This document shows, in pieces, positions 21,284 to 35,032 of a stretch of DNA of 64,000 bases. Each line of letters opens with the position of its first letter. The stretch's first letter is position 1. Below the pieces are notes generated by a model, which saw only the letters and a program-made list of their open reading frames with translations, did not search any database and was not told the DNA's origin. A program made the position numbers and the translations under genes. Source of the stretch: Linnemannia elongata (lineage: Eukaryota > Mortierellomycota > Mortierellomycetes > Mortierellales > Mortierellaceae); contig JAXBDG010000014.1 of the NCBI GenBank assembly GCA_036320915.1, positions 1,302,001 to 1,366,000 on the forward strand, in the 5' to 3' direction.

Positions 21284-24200
21284 TGTAACAACCCATGTAT
21301 ATATCTTTTTAGTAGTTCGCCTTAGTAGTATTGCCCCGCGAAGTTTTTCTTCGCCGAGTCTTGTTGTTTTGTGTGCCCCCTCTCTCTCCTTTTGCTATTC
21401 TTTTTGGTTAAAATTTTTTGCAAAAAAATAAAATAAAATAAAACAATTCCTCTGATTCAGTCCCGGTTCTTTTTATTCTAGTTGCTGGATGAAGAAAGTA
21501 GAAGGGTTACTGGTTGTCGTCGAGAAGGAGAATGGTTTTGAAAAACAGGCGGGGGGGGGGGGGGGGGGGGGGGAAAGAAAGTTGTAGAGAAGAGAAGGAA
21601 GAAGACTGAATAGCTAACACAAGTTGGGCAATTAAGAGAGTCGAAAAGGAGAAAGAGGGGAGGGGACCCTTGTAGGGTGTCCCATGAAGGGAGGGGGTCA
21701 TGCCCATGTTCAAAACGCTCACATTATTTATTTTTTGACTTTTGGGTTAACCATGTGTGTGAGTGGCCCAGGAAGAGAGATAGTGACTGCGTTCAGATAA
21801 CCTTTTGCCTTGCCTTCTAGTAACGTGTTTGTTGGAATAAATGGAAGTGAGAGGGGAAGGGGAAAGGGAAGACCATTTCAAGGAAAGGGTTGATGAGATA
21901 CGCGTTTCCCGCTTGGTTTCTTTTTTTTCTTTTTAATTCGATCATTGAAAACCAAGGGGGGGGGGGGGGGGGGGGGAAGGGGTAGAGTACCATTAGAGGC
22001 TCCGTCCCTTGTCATATGTCAAGCCTCCCCCTCCTCCTCCTCCTCCTCCTCCTCTGTTTTCGGTTTGAACTCGGCGGGAAGGGCATAGCTCTAAGAAAGA
22101 AACAGGTGCCACGACGTGGGTACAAGACTAGGTAAACACAAAATGGAATGAGGGTGATGATGGAAGAGAGTTACCGAGAAATAGTGTGAGAGAAGGAAGA
22201 GGAAGGGGGGTCTCGATTAGGTCTGTTTTTGTTTTTCTGTTTGGTTTTTTTTTATTGCTGTTTTGCTGTTTCTACCCCGCCTAAATTATAAGTTAGCGCC
22301 ACATGGGACAACAAATTGGTAGAAATGCTATGTCTTGCATGTAAAGTTTGGACTTGTGCGCCAAAGGCGAGGCGAGGGAAAGGTTATGCATGATAGGACC
22401 GATAAGAAATTTTACAGCCGTTGTGTAGCCATGAGGGGGAAGGGGGGAGGAATTGAAGAAATGGTGTAGTGAGATCTTGTAAGAGCTGAGCAATGAGCAG
22501 GGTCAGTCATGATCAATTGAGGCCGAATTAAAAAGAGGAAGTGAATGAAAAAGATGGATAGATCGATGCTAATGCCAATGCTAATGCCATCTAATTCTTG
22601 TTTTCTAGCCGCTCTCCGCATTAAGCTTGTACACGCGATTAGAAAAAAAAACGCGGGGTAAAGAAAGAAAAAAAAATTAGGCGGGGTTTTCTGTTGTGAT
22701 TAGGAAAGGGAAGGTTCCTTCCGAGATATCTGATGACAGAGCGGAAAGTAAAGAAAACCTAGAAAGATGCAACGGTAAAGGTACTCTGAACGAGAAGCAT
22801 GTGCTGTCGCAATGAGAAGGGAGTTTGATCAAAACATCTTCAACGCCCTTGTCGTTCAATTGAAACCAAAAAACGCGGGAGAACAAGAGGAAATGGAGGC
22901 TTGTTTTTAGCTTATCGTAGGTGGAAGGTTCAAGACACGCATGCTCTCCTTCCTTCCATCTCCACCTCCTCCCGCCACGCCTCCTTCCTTCTCGAGGAAT
23001 TCCAAAAAGGGCTTATGTCCGTGAGGCGGGGTTAAGGTGAATGACAAACTCGATCCGTCATGAACGAGGGTGTGTTGTGCAAGGAGTCAGAGTGATGATG
23101 AAAAAGAGTGAAATGCAACATTCAAATAACGTGGCTCGACAAAAAAAAATCACAAAAAACAAACACGTTGTTCTGAATGGGCGGACGGAGTCATGATTGT
23201 TTTCCTCTCGGTTCATGTTCACAATGAGAACGATGACCTCGTTATTCTTTTTGTCTCGTTTGAACAACAACAAGGGGAACAGGGACTCAGGTCAGCAATC
23301 TTTGAGGCATTGATCTACTTTCTTGTGGAAGACATGGGCGGAGATGGTGTCAAAGATCAACAATCTACTTACCATTACCCCCTTTTTACCAATTTTGCCG
23401 AGGATTACATACTCTCCCCTTGAACTCAAGGCAAAGGAATCAACCAATCCATTGCACTATAGTTTTTCTTTGAAGGTTCCAGTCGCATCGGATGCAGTCG
23501 GTTTCAAGCAAGAGTTAGCTCTATCATGAGGGAAGGGCCTTTATTGTCCAATCAGCAAAATAGCCTAACCCTTTGTACCCCAAAACAGGGCTGTAAATAT
23601 ATTTTTCTTTAGCAGACCCTTTCCTTCAAGTCGGCCTGGAGCATTCATGCTGTTTTATACACATTGACCCGTGGACAAATAAAAGCACACAAAGTACCTC
23701 TTGAACCCCTGGCTCGGTGCTAATTACCATTGAGCCCTGCTCTTGTTGTTGTTTTCGTTGTAATGTTTGTGTACTTGGCCATCCTTTGAGCAAGACAATT
23801 CAAGACTGATATACTCATCACTTAACTGTGAGGTGAGACATCTAGGAACCATCAATGGGTGTGAAAGGGTTATCACTCTCGTCAAAGAAGAGCAAAGGAT
23901 ATAACATTTGAATTATGACAGATGAGCTCGTGGTACACAGGTGAGTGTTCTTGTTGTTTTTGTTTATGTCCTGTTGTTGTCTTTCACAGACACATGGCAC
24001 GGACGAAGGCATAAGAATGAGAAGGGACTGACCGAGCAGAGTATACATATCAAAAAATAGATGCAAACAATGGCTCTTTGTCATGGTGCAACGGAAGGCG
24101 AGATAGAAGATGAGGTGTTTTTCTCATTTTGTTTCGATCCGCATCCCCCATTTTGTATCTTTGTGTTCGTGTTGCTTGGTCGTGTACATTGTGCAATGTA

Positions 24201-24802
24201 AACTGTCCGTCCAGAACGTTAAACAGCACAAATCCTCCAATGCGAGCTCACAAAACATTGTCTTAACAGGGGTCAATTGAATACCTTTTGCAAGAGGAGA
24301 TAATGCCACTAATGGCGCATGCACACACATCCAATCCCATCCTCACCCGGTCACACTTTCCTTCATATACGTCTCCCTATCAGGGGCCGACCTCCTCCTC
24401 CTCCTCCTCCTCCTCCTCCTCCTCTTCTTCGACGATATCGGACCGCATTTTATTGCATTTAACGGTTCTCCTCTTTTTCTTTTCTTCCTCCACTGTCTCA
24501 CTTTTTTCTTCTCACTTTCTTTCTTCAACACCCATTGTCGTCCCTTCATTTCATCCATCCTTGTATACCCACCTCCCTTCACTTTACTCCTGTCCACTGT
24601 ACTATTTCATCTATTTCTATATTTTTTATTGTGCTACCCATACCTTAACTGGCCCCTACTCTCTACTCGCTTAACTCCTTCACCTGCGTTCACTCACCTG
24701 TATTTATCTCCCCTTCTCCCTACTTCTGCTATCCTGTTCTTCTATACACTATACGTTTTTTTTTTTACTCTTTTCGTTACACCCACCCAAATCTTATACA
24801 AC
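20999..24802. other. 3.8-kb gene-free interval rich in homopolymers
   Basis: No supported gene on either strand; short frames lack domains and splice support. Contents: a CT-rich 3' flank; a (TC)n tract at about 21251-21281; a G23 run at 21551-21573; a G21 run at 21956-21976; a CTC repeat near 22030-22054; purine-rich DNA to about 22450; and a second CTC repeat at 24391-24425 inside the CT-rich leader of the next gene. It could host a noncoding transcript or simply be a long promoter. Confidence 0.5.
21551..21573. repeat. 23-nt poly-G tract
   Basis: Uninterrupted run of 23 guanines; a second run of 21 lies at 21956-21976. Both could form G-quadruplexes on the plus strand and are prone to sequencing length error. 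Confidence 0.85.
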
Positions 24803-27731
24803 ATGGGAGCAAATATTTCTGGAGACGACTACGAGGCAAACGACAAGGAGGTCTTCCAGTCCTACCGCATCCCCCCGAAAGCCTACAAGAAAAAGAGCTC
24901 CGCCAACAGTACCAGTGCAGGAAGTACCAAGTCACTTAGCGACATCTCTCAACCTGTGTCGCCTACTGTCGAGTCTGGGAAATTAACGTCTTTTCGCACC
25001 GGAGGCGGAGGAGGAGGGAATAAGCATCAGAAGCAGCAACAGCAACAGCAGCAGCAGCCACAAACGAGGTTACGTGCAGGATCGATTCCATCGGATTTCA
25101 ATCGGTCACGGCGCGACCGACCCATCTCGCACCCTCCTTCTGTACTCTCGCCTTCCTCGTCGACTTCTTCGCTTAATCTTTCCATTGTCAACGCTGCTGT
25201 TGCGGCTGGGTCGCCCACTCCGTCATTTTATACGTACACGAATGGTCTGGTCAGTGCGCCCATCACGCTCATGTCTACTTATCACAACCATGGCGCAGGA
25301 GTAGGAGGAGGGTCTTCGAGGACCAACAGTGGATACTCGATTGGATCCGACTCTGTTGACTTCACGACTCCTCATGGGGTAGGGACTGGACTTGGTCGGG
25401 CGACGTATGTGAACGGCAAGATGGTCGAGGCTGGTGTTCATGGGGGCAGTTCTTCCTCTATCAACAACAGCGGGGGAGCATTCTATATGCACAACAACTA
25501 TACAGTACAAGATTTCATGTCGTATCAACAACAACAACAACAACAGTTCCTTGAACAGCAACAGTTCGAGTACCAACAGATGATGATTCTCCGGCAACAG
25601 CAACAACAGCTCAAACTCGAGTATGAACAGAAGCAGTTGGCGCTTCTCCAGCAACAACAGAACTTGCACCAGAACTCGACGCAGATCACCACGCCGGTGA
25701 TGGCGTCAGCAGCACTACCAAGGCCGTCTCAGGAGTACATCAACACACAGCAGATTACGGGTGTAGTCTTGCAGACCAAGACTAGGCGACCAGCCCGGAA
25801 TCCCGACCGGGCATTGAGCAGCCAAAACCTGAGTAACGGTAGTAGTGGCAGCGGTCATCATCGCAACGCCAGTCACGCGATTGCTATCCCCTCCCCTACT
25901 ACGGCTTCTTTGCAGCGTCAGCCCCATACCTCACAGTCGTCTCCCCGCGCTCACCACCAGTCGACCTCTCCTTCCGGATCCATGGCTTCCAGTTACAACG
26001 GCGGTGCGTCTTCGTTCTCGAGTACTGGATCGCATTATCATAGCATGCTCGCCATGACCAGCGCTGCCTCTCCTCCCTCTTCATCCTCGTCATCGCTGTC
26101 CAACCCAGGCGGTCCTGCCTCCGAGCCTGCCCCAGTGTCTACGGTAGCAGCAACAGGTCATGGTAATGGTGCTTCAAAGTCGACCACGTCGTTAGCGAAA
26201 TCATCTGGACTGTCGGCCGATGAACTGGCAGCAAGGATCTTGCCGCTGAGACGACTCCTGGGCGGACGAGAGTACTATCCGGATAAGACTCTGCCCTATC
26301 TCTTGCCCTGCGACGAGCAAGAAAGTGAAAGGTACGTTTGTAGTTTTTTCTTCTTCATGCATGCTCTCTTTTGTCTTTGTTGTACGTGTCCTGTTTATGT
26401 CTTGCAGTAGACTGGATTCAGGGAGGAAAAAAATGTGAGCAAGGAACTGATCTATCTTTTTGCCCTTCACCCCTTGTTTTTGCTCACAACATACTCCCCC
26501 CACCCCCGTCTTCACATTGCATGAACCGTTTTTGGACGCTCCTCCTATCTATGCATCTGACTACGGATGAATCCCCCCCTCCTCTCCCGCTCACCTGCCC
26601 ACCGTCGAACTCATCTCCTCCTCTACGCAAATTGCACCACCCTCCACCATTAAAATCACACAATCCAACAAACAAACAACAACTCAAATCAACAAACTAT
26701 CGCCACATGGACATATGCAACGAAAAACCTTTTTTTTCTTCCGCTTCTTCTTTGGACGCAATAGACTATTGCTGCAACACTACGTAATTCGGTATGCGTT
26801 TGGGTCGAACATCATTCCCCCCATTGACACGACGATCGCCGGAAAGGTCCTTGATTGCGGCTGTGGACCTGGTACCTGGGTCATGGTAAGTCTCCTTTTT
26901 CGATCAATCGCCAATGATATCATGTTATATCTGTTTCACTTTATTTTGGTGGCGCCTATTCCCTCTCTCGCTCCCCCCTTTTTACCCTTCCTCTAACATT
27001 CTCTTACTTTGATGTATTGAAATGTGACATAAAAATAATAATAATAGGAAATGGCAACGGAATACGAGGATCTGGATTTCTACGGGTTTGACATCTCGCC
27101 CATGTACCCAACAGCAATCCACCCCAAAAACGCTCACTTCTCAATGGGAAACCTCCTTGACCCCGAGATCCCCTTCGCCTCAGACTCTTACCTCCTCGTT
27201 CACCAACGTAATATGCTTCTCGGACTCACTCAGGATGCTTGGCCTGGCGTCGTCCAGGATCTCTTCCGATGTGTTATCCCTGGAGGACATGGGTGGTTAC
27301 AACTCTCGGAGGTCGACCCGATCTGGAGCCGGCCTGGACCGATCTCGAGGAGTGTGTTAAAGATGCTCAACGAGACTGCCCAGAACCGAAACGTCGACGT
27401 CCTACTCCCCTCGCGACTCGACCAAGTCCTGAAAGACGTTGGCTGCGAGAACGTGAAAATGATGATGGTAGAAATCCCGATTGGGCCCTGGGGTGGGAAA
27501 ATCGGGATGCTCTGGCGAGATGTATTAAAGGCAGAGATGGAGGCCTTAAAACCGATAGTGTTGCAGGCGGCCTTGGAAAATGCAATTGCGGGTGGGATGG
27601 ATGTGGCGGTTTGTGGGGCGGAGATGACGACAGCGGAGGAATGGGAGGAGATGATGGCTCAAGTTTGGGCAGAGATGGATCAGTACCATACTTTTTCGAG
27701 GGTTTATCTTGCTTATGGGCAAAAGCCTTGA
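24803..27731 (+). CDS. SAM-dependent methyltransferase with polyQ, probably N-myristoylated N-terminus
   Basis: Exons 24803-26331, 26765-26885 and 27048-27731 join in phase to 777 aa. The last third is a class I methyltransferase of the UMTA/LaeA-like type seen in fungi: an entry helix (RLLLQHYVIRYAFG), motif I LDCGCGPGTW (about residue 540), an acidic end of strand 2 (FYGFDIS), then FASDSYLLVHQRNMLLGL and a C-terminal RVYLAYGQKP. The first 500 residues are low complexity: Gly, Ser and His-rich stretches and several polyQ tracts. The protein starts MGANISGDD, matching the MGxxxS pattern for N-myristoylation. A CT-rich leader precedes the ATG. The methyl acceptor is unknown. The 433-nt first intron could hide a small exon; the frame joins cleanly without one. 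Confidence 0.8.
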
Positions 27732-30129
27732 GAGGAAAAGAATAAAAAAATAAAAAAGAATAGAATCTTTTTGATGCTTTGCATGAATTGCATAAAATTG
27801 TTGTGGTTTTTTGTTGGATGGTTGAAAAATTGTCCGTTGAGGGAGTTGTTGCCGATGAAAAAGGAAACACAATGTACGGTGTAGAAATAACTATGGAGGA
27901 GTCTTGCACTGTGTGAAATGTGTCTGTTCACTGGCCGTTACGCGAACCCTCTTCCTGAATGTGTTTTTTTTTGGTTCCCGTGACAAAACAACAGCAACGA
28001 ACAAAAAAAAACCGACAGACAAAGAGATTCCAGTCCTCTCTACGAGTGAGCATGAGGGGGTGTCTCGCGTAACTGTCCTTCGATCATCCCCTTCAACAAA
28101 TATTTTGTTTACTCCCCCTTTTAGCGGTGGAGTGGGATAGAGTGTGAAAGAGAGGAAAGAAAAGAGAGAATGAAGGGAAAGAGAGAAAGGGGCGATGCGC
28201 CCATGAGTGCACAAGTTTCCATTTGTATCTTAGTTTGTCTCTCGCGTTCGCGATTGTTTCTTTGAGAGTAAAAAATAGAACCAGGCCTGGTCGACCTGAC
28301 TCTTTTCCTTCATTTTTCTATTCCCCTCCTCTTGTAGCCAACAGCGGCCTGTTTCGTCCAGAAATATAAAAAAAAAGGGCCGGATGGAAGTGAGTAACGG
28401 CCCTGTAGAGGAGGAGGAGGGGATAGAAGAGCGAGGTGAAGGAGGGTGGACGAAAAGAGCGTTTGGACAAGCGGCGAAAATCCGCAACAAATACCCCTTT
28501 TGTTTTTTTATTTTTATTCTAGCAATACAAATAGTGGTGGCGCCAGCTTTCACTTGAACGCGCGTGTGGCACGAACCAATCAGGGTTCGAATCGATCGAT
28601 GGCAGTAATCCATCGGGAAGGGGTAGCCACCCAAACGGTCGCAAGTCGCGAATAAATGGGCAAGTGTTTCTCATGGTTCTTCACTTGCGCTATGGCTTGC
28701 GGCTTGTCAGGGATTGGTTCTTCTCGTGTCTGTCGTTTATTTTTCTTTGTCGTTGTGGCGGTTGTGAGACGGTGGTTGTGGTGCAAGTGGTGTTGTCGGC
28801 AGGCGTAAAATTTGATTTTGAGGTGAGAGTGCTGTAGGATAGAAGGAATGCGCTCCTCTACTGTTTGTTGTGTTTGCTCTCAAAATGTCAGTTTTTTGCT
28901 TCTCTTTTCTTCGTTCCTTGTGCAACGTTTAAAATGCACTGTTTTATGTTCGTTTGTTTTGCTTCGTACGCGAGTGTGAATCGGCACAAATGGGCGAAAA
29001 AAAATAGTGAGGCTGTGATCTGCTAACCTGCTCTCTCCGTGCACTTGTGTGATCAAGACGAAAATTGGCAATGCATGAAGGGCAAGTGAGGGGGGAGGGG
29101 GTGATGTATCGCTAAAAAGAAAGTAGCCAAATAGCAGTAATTGAACATTCACCTCTCTCTCTCTTCATTAGAACAGTATAGTACAGTGTGTACCCAAAAA
29201 ATGCAGTGCATCATCATACTGCTTCTTTGTTCTTCTATAATCTGGTGTTTTTTTTCTTCCCCTCTGAAAACTGCTTACTGAGCAAGGGAAGGAGGTGCGA
29301 TTACCCTTCTGACCTTTTTTTTATGCCTCTTTTCTTTTCGCTGGCGCACGTTCCTTTGCCTATTCTGGATTAGCTGCAATGGGCGAGCATGGTTCTTTCA
29401 AGTCGGGTCGTGAAGAAAAATAAAGTGATGGGCCGTGGCCGAGATACTAAGGGTTCTAATTGCCTGGTCTTCCTCTGGGGATTAAGTGCATGTGTGAGAA
29501 AATGAGATGTTGATATCTTCTAGACTGAGGATGCGGCTGGTATTTGCATGTATATTTGTTATAGTAATATCCTCATGGGTTGTGCAGGAGTAGTAAATGG
29601 TTAGTTATTGAATGTTTATTTTTTGGGTTCTGGGGGATGTTGGCATTCGGAGAGAAATAAACATTGACTAAGCCCGCTATCCTACAACCCATCATCATCT
29701 TCCTCCTCGCTGAAGAATATATAATGTGGCTTCTTTCCCTTCCCTTCCTTTTTTTTTTCCTTCTCATTAACCTCACCAACAAAAACCGAACAAGATACCT
29801 GTTCAATTGCTACAACCACGCAACACATACCCTTCTATCTCACTTCATTACTTTGCATGCTGTACATTACTTCCAAACCACTTTTTTCACTTTTTCCATC
29901 TTTTTTCACACCCCGACCATTGTCCCCCCTCATCACTCGAAAAAGGAGACACGCACAGCACACATTTTGTACCATCAACATTCATACGCCCCTCTCAGTT
30001 CACATCCTTTTCTACTCCCATACGCCTCTCTTTCCTCATCCCTATCCTGGCACACACAACAAGAAACCAACAAACATACTTTGACCATTCTCTCCTTATT
30101 CTCACATACACACATCCTTACCTACAAAG
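27732..30129. other. 2.4-kb intergenic interval
   Basis: No gene supported on either strand. The last 300 bp before 30130 are CT/CA-rich and serve as leader of the kinase gene. Short T8-T9 and A8-A9 runs are scattered. A GGTTCGAATC string at 28583 was checked for a tRNA and rejected. Confidence 0.5.
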
Positions 30130-30355
30130 ATGTCGTTCCATGTACCAAGCGAAGAGCTCGATTTCACAATCTATGGAGATGCCAATACAAACCAACTACA
30201 ACTTTCCCCATCACAACATCGTCTCCTCCAAAAACAACGTCTCGATGTCGTCAATTCAGTTGCTGCACAAGAGGAAACCGAAGAAGGAGGACCCAACTTG
30301 ACGGGATACCAGTCTGGACTCTTTGACCCATCTCTCGGTAAGTAAGCCATCATCT

Positions 30356-30389
<34 letters not shown>

Positions 30390-33300
30390 CTCGCATGCAA
30401 ATCGTAGTTATTTTCAGCTGCATTGCTTACCAAAAAGAAAGAAAATATGGAAAGGGGGTTTGTTCGAACCACATTCGTGTTTTTTTTTCCCCCCTTGACC
30501 CACTGTGTCCATCAACTTTGTTTTCGTTTTTGTCATTCTATATTCACCCGAAAAAAATAATATTAACTTTCGCACACGTTTTCCTTGATCTCGATTCCTT
30601 TCTTGTTGTCCACAGGACGGAAACCTCACCGCGAAGTCAAGAAGAAGCGGGCCTCAGTCGTGTTTGCCGAACTGCCTCGTCCCTCCTCACTTAATACGAT
30701 TGAGTCATTACAACAGCAACAGCAACAACAACAACAACAACAGAGACCTCGTAAACTGGCAAGTCGACACGGATCCATCAAAATCGACACCAGCCTCGAG
30801 ACGATCCATGCACCTTCATCTTTTTCCTCTAAATCAACCCGGGTTTATGCATCAGTTCAACAACCACATCGCCTACCGGAGCATGGGCAACAGCAGCAAA
30901 GGCGGTCGTATCGTCTGGAGAGGCAGTCGCAGTCTTCTCCCAACCTTACCTCGGTAGACCCTGTCACAGATCAAGGTACAAGGGAGGATGAGCGAGAGCA
31001 TGATGATGACAGGCAGAATCACACGGCTACTGGAGCAGGAGTGGTAGGGAGAGGAGGAAGCGACATTAGTATTCGATCGCGGCAGAACCTCTCTTCTTCT
31101 TCCCCTCGTCATTCTCGTCATCATCCTTTTTCGACTTCTGCCTCTTCTTCTTCCCACTCGTACAAACATCATGCGACAACTAACGCGCATTATGTTTCCG
31201 AAGAGGGAGAGGATGTAGACGCGGTGGTAAAGAGTCTTGAGATGGTCCAGCGTCGTCTAGAGAGCGGAGACGGTCTATTTCTTGATCCCAAGGAGGAAAG
31301 AGGAAGCTCTTCGGCTCTTCGGCCGCCCATTGCTCGATCTGCAACCATTATCAGCACCACCAGTTCGAGTGGCCGTCCAAGACTGACCCATCGGTTGTCG
31401 TATCTGGCTCACCTGGAGGACCTAGGAGCTGACAAGGACGACGATACTCCTCTTCCTGCCTTGGCTGGTGTTGCCCCCACACCCTTCCTTCAGTCCGACA
31501 TGCCCTCGCCTGTTGCTGCTATTGTTGCTCCCTTCTCTGCTCCTGTCTTGCCCTCGGCACCTATGGCTCCCCAGACTTTCAGTACTAGACGGACCTCTCT
31601 GCCCGTCAAGCAGTCGGTTCCTCCACCTCCTCATCCTCCAACGTCTGCACCTCAGTCTAAGTCACCACCGCACTCGAAATCAGCAGGTGCCTTTGCTCAG
31701 AAACCGCCCATCCCTCAGAGCTCTCACCAACCAGCGGTAGCTCCTCCAATCCCAAAGCTGTACAAGCGTCTCCTGCGAGTGTTCAAGCCTCCGACAGACT
31801 CCTCAGATTCGGATCATGGTCAGCCCTCGACCCAATCCCCTCCCGTCTCGTCAAACGGTCGTGGCCCCTTTGGTCTCCCCTCTAATGCTGACAGCCACAG
31901 CAGTCGTGGCGGTAGCAAGAGTGCTCCTTCTTCGAAACGACCTTCCCTCTCCAACGCCCCGCCTCAAGCACCCGCTATCCTGCCCTCGCTGGCAAACGTC
32001 GCAAAGGCTGCACCTCACAAGGCTCCGGAATCGTCGTCGGGTGGTTTCCGAGCCCGGTTCCTGCGCAAGCTAATGTCCTCACCCAACCTCAACGCGTCCA
32101 TCTATCCGGCCTCGTCCAACTCTGCCCCGTCGTCTCGAGTCGATCTGACAAAATTGGATGTCACCCTTGCGACCCTGCGGCCTCAAGGTGGTGGTGTTGG
32201 TGTGGATGACCAACAACAGCAACCCCCTTCACCCTATTCGCCTTTACCCTCGGATTTCGAGCATGATCAATCGTGCCCTGCAGGTCAAAGGATGACGGAG
32301 AGACGCTCTGCAGCTGACGGACGATCTAGATCGGCCACAACCTCAAGAGTTCCTGCGCCTATGCCGACGTTGCAGTCCAAGTATGGTGTTCCTGGTCGCG
32401 AGCTTGGGGCGGGCACACAGGCCCAGGTTATGTTGTTGAGGGTCAAGTCTTCTAAGCGTCTTCGGTCCCCCAAGAACAAGGATGTTGCCTCCTGGTCCAA
32501 GCCCGTGTCAACTTCATCGCCTTCCTCTTCTGCGCACCAGCAAAAGCAAAAGTCACTTCCGTCCCAGCAGCGAGAGACACTTTCTCCAGTCGACCAAGAG
32601 CTCGGTGTTGGTGGTGGTGATTCTCTCTTGGCACCCTATGCTCGCACCGGCACCTTGATGACGACCACTGAAGATGAAGTCACCCCAGAGCAACGAGAGG
32701 CCTACAGGAAGCGACTTCTCCGACGAACCAGCACCGGTGGGTTATCGATGACCGACGGTGGAGGGTTAATCTATGCCATCAAGAAGTTCCGCCCTCCACG
32801 GGCCACCGAGACACATCGACAGTTCTTGAAGAAGGTCTGTGCAGAGTTTTGTATCTCGACGTCGATGGACCACGAGAATATTATCCGCACGCTGGATCTG
32901 GTTCGTGATCAACCAGGCCAAGAGCTGGTAGATGATAACGTGCCCCAGGAGGAGAGTCAACACCACCGTCACCACCATCGACATCACCGTGGCGGTGGAC
33001 ATCATCAACATAAGGATGAATTCGATTATGATGATGAGGATAAAGACGACTATGTCAGGACTGAGCAGCACCGACGGGAGGAGGCACGCGATTGCAGTTG
33101 TCCACGGACCCACCACCGACGAGTTCGAACAGTCAAGAGTGCAGGAGATATATCTAACCAAAGTCATGCTGGTTCTTCAGCCTCAGGGTCATCCTCCCCG
33201 TCGAACAAGAACCGTCCTATTGCGCGCAAGTCCGTCATCTCCAAGCCGCAGCGCAAACGATCCATGGACGCACTCTCAGCCGCCCGACGAAGCATTGCCG

Positions 33301-35032
33301 GCCACCCTGACTTTGACCGATATGCTGCACCTCAGGGTGTCCCACCAGAAAGCAGCGGTCACCGCCATCGCCACCTGTACCACTGGAGAGGTGAGGTCTC
33401 ATCCCTTTCTTCCCAGGAAAAGAAGAAGCAGCAACAGCAGTACGAACAAGAACTACGCCAGAAGGAGGTCCAACGCCTTAAGCAACAACGAGAGCGTGAG
33501 AAGCAGCAGGCCAAGCAGCTGAGACTGGACCAATTCCCTGAGTACTGTATGGTTATGGAGTTTGCGGCCGGTGGCGATCTGTTCAACCTGTTGACCAAGT
33601 CCCACCCTCCTATTAGTCTTCATGAGAAGCACTGTCTCTGGCGACAGCTTGTTAATGGTGTCCAGTACATGCACAGCATGGGCGTTGCCGTAAGTTGTTT
33701 CCTTTGTTTTTTCTTGTTTGCGTATTTTCGTACTACAGTCAACTAACGTTCTCGCTGTTGATTATGTGTGTTTGCTCCGAAACAAAATAGCATCGTGATC
33801 TCAAGCCTGAGAACATTCTGATTGACGGCACGGGCCGCATCCTTAAGATTACCGACTTTGGGATCGCCAATGTATTCAAGTCTGTCGGAGATCCCATCCC
33901 TTTGCCCTGCAGAGGCATCATAGGCAGTGGTAAAGTCCCGTTTTTGCATTTCCCATTTTCGTTCCTGACTTCTGCCAGTGAACTTTTTTGTTGTCTTAAA
34001 AGCCTCTGGTTGACTAACAATTTATTTCCCCGGCTTTGTTCCACCTTTCTTCCTACTTTAGAACCCTATATCGCACCGGAAGAGTTCTACCAAGAAGAAT
34101 ACGACCCCCGAGCAGTCGACGTCTGGGCCTGCGGAATCATTTTCTACGTCATGTACTACGCCGCCATGCCTTGGGCACGCGCAGACCGCAAGAAGGATGC
34201 TCGCTTCAACCGTTTCATTACCGATATCATGAACCATCGTCACAGTGAGGTACAACGACGACTACAGTATGAGCGCCGGCAGTTGCATCACCAGAGTCTG
34301 TCTAGCAGTACCAGCGGTGGTGGTGGTGGTGGGGTGAAGGTAGGATCAATTGGTTCTGGGGGCACAAGTTCCAGATCGGGTTCTGGCTCGGGCTCGGTGG
34401 ATGCTTATTGCCGTCCACACGAGGCCAGTCACCACCCTCAGTACCCTCCTTATAACCCGAATCAACACGAACACCAACAGCAGCAGCACCAGCAGGAGTC
34501 GTCATCGGTCAGCTCGTCCAGGAGTGGATCTCCTACAGAAACACCAGAAAGCTCGGTCGACAACTCGCCCGTCTCCCCAAAGCCAGTCGGCGGTCCCCTC
34601 TCCTCTCCTGACGCCTTTGCCTCATCCCCAGCCTCAGCCACGCCCAGCACCAGTACCAGTGCCACCACTACCACTACTATTGCTGTTGTCCCGCCAGCGG
34701 TGTACAACACATTCGCTTATAACCACCACTTGGGCGGTCACGAATTCATCGACCGAATCGAGAGCCCCGGCTGCCGTCGAATTCTGTACGCGATCTTGGA
34801 GCCTGATGCACGTAAACGCGTCACGATCGATCAGGTCCTAGCAGATGAGTGGGTTAGCAAGATCCGGTATTGTACAGATAACCTCGCCGCGCAAGAGGAC
34901 CAGGCCAGTTTGGTGTTTGGACGAGATGCGGTGACCGGGCTGGGTGGTTGTGGAGGGGAGAGGTATTTGTGTTTGCCGAATGGGCAACTGCACCATCGAC
35001 ACGCTGTGCCAAAGAAGGTCAAGACTACTTGA
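30130..35032 (+). CDS. HAL4/HAL5-type Ser/Thr protein kinase with split catalytic domain
   Basis: Exons 30130-30337, 30616-33689, 33791-33929 and 34062-35032 give 1,463 aa in phase. Fungal kinases of this group regulate ion transporters and nutrient permeases. Residues 70-660 are disordered and Ser/Pro/Gln-rich. The catalytic domain shows a Gly-loop (GAGTQAQVML, about 667), the ATP lysine in YAIKKF (about 789), the helix C Glu in AEFCIS, CMVMEFAAGGD (about 1045), HRDLKPEN (from 1095), DFG (about 1115), EPYIAPEE and DVWACGI; all key residues are intact. Three low-complexity insertions interrupt it: about 110 aa between strands 2 and 3, about 200 aa before strand 5 (His- and Arg-rich) and about 160 aa before the final helices, where SPGCRRILYAILEPDARKRV resumes the fold. 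The family call rests on the AEFCIS/MHSMGVAHRD/EPYIAPEE pattern. Confidence 0.82.
30359..30389. repeat. 31-nt poly-T tract in the first kinase intron
   Basis: Uninterrupted thymines shortly after the GTAAGT donor of intron 1 in the kinase gene. Confidence 0.88.

Noticed and set aside
28579..28596. GGTTCGAATC string resembling a tRNA B box
   Set aside because: The match breaks at the last position, no A box lies at the right distance, and no cloverleaf can be drawn. No tRNA or rRNA is seen anywhere in the window.
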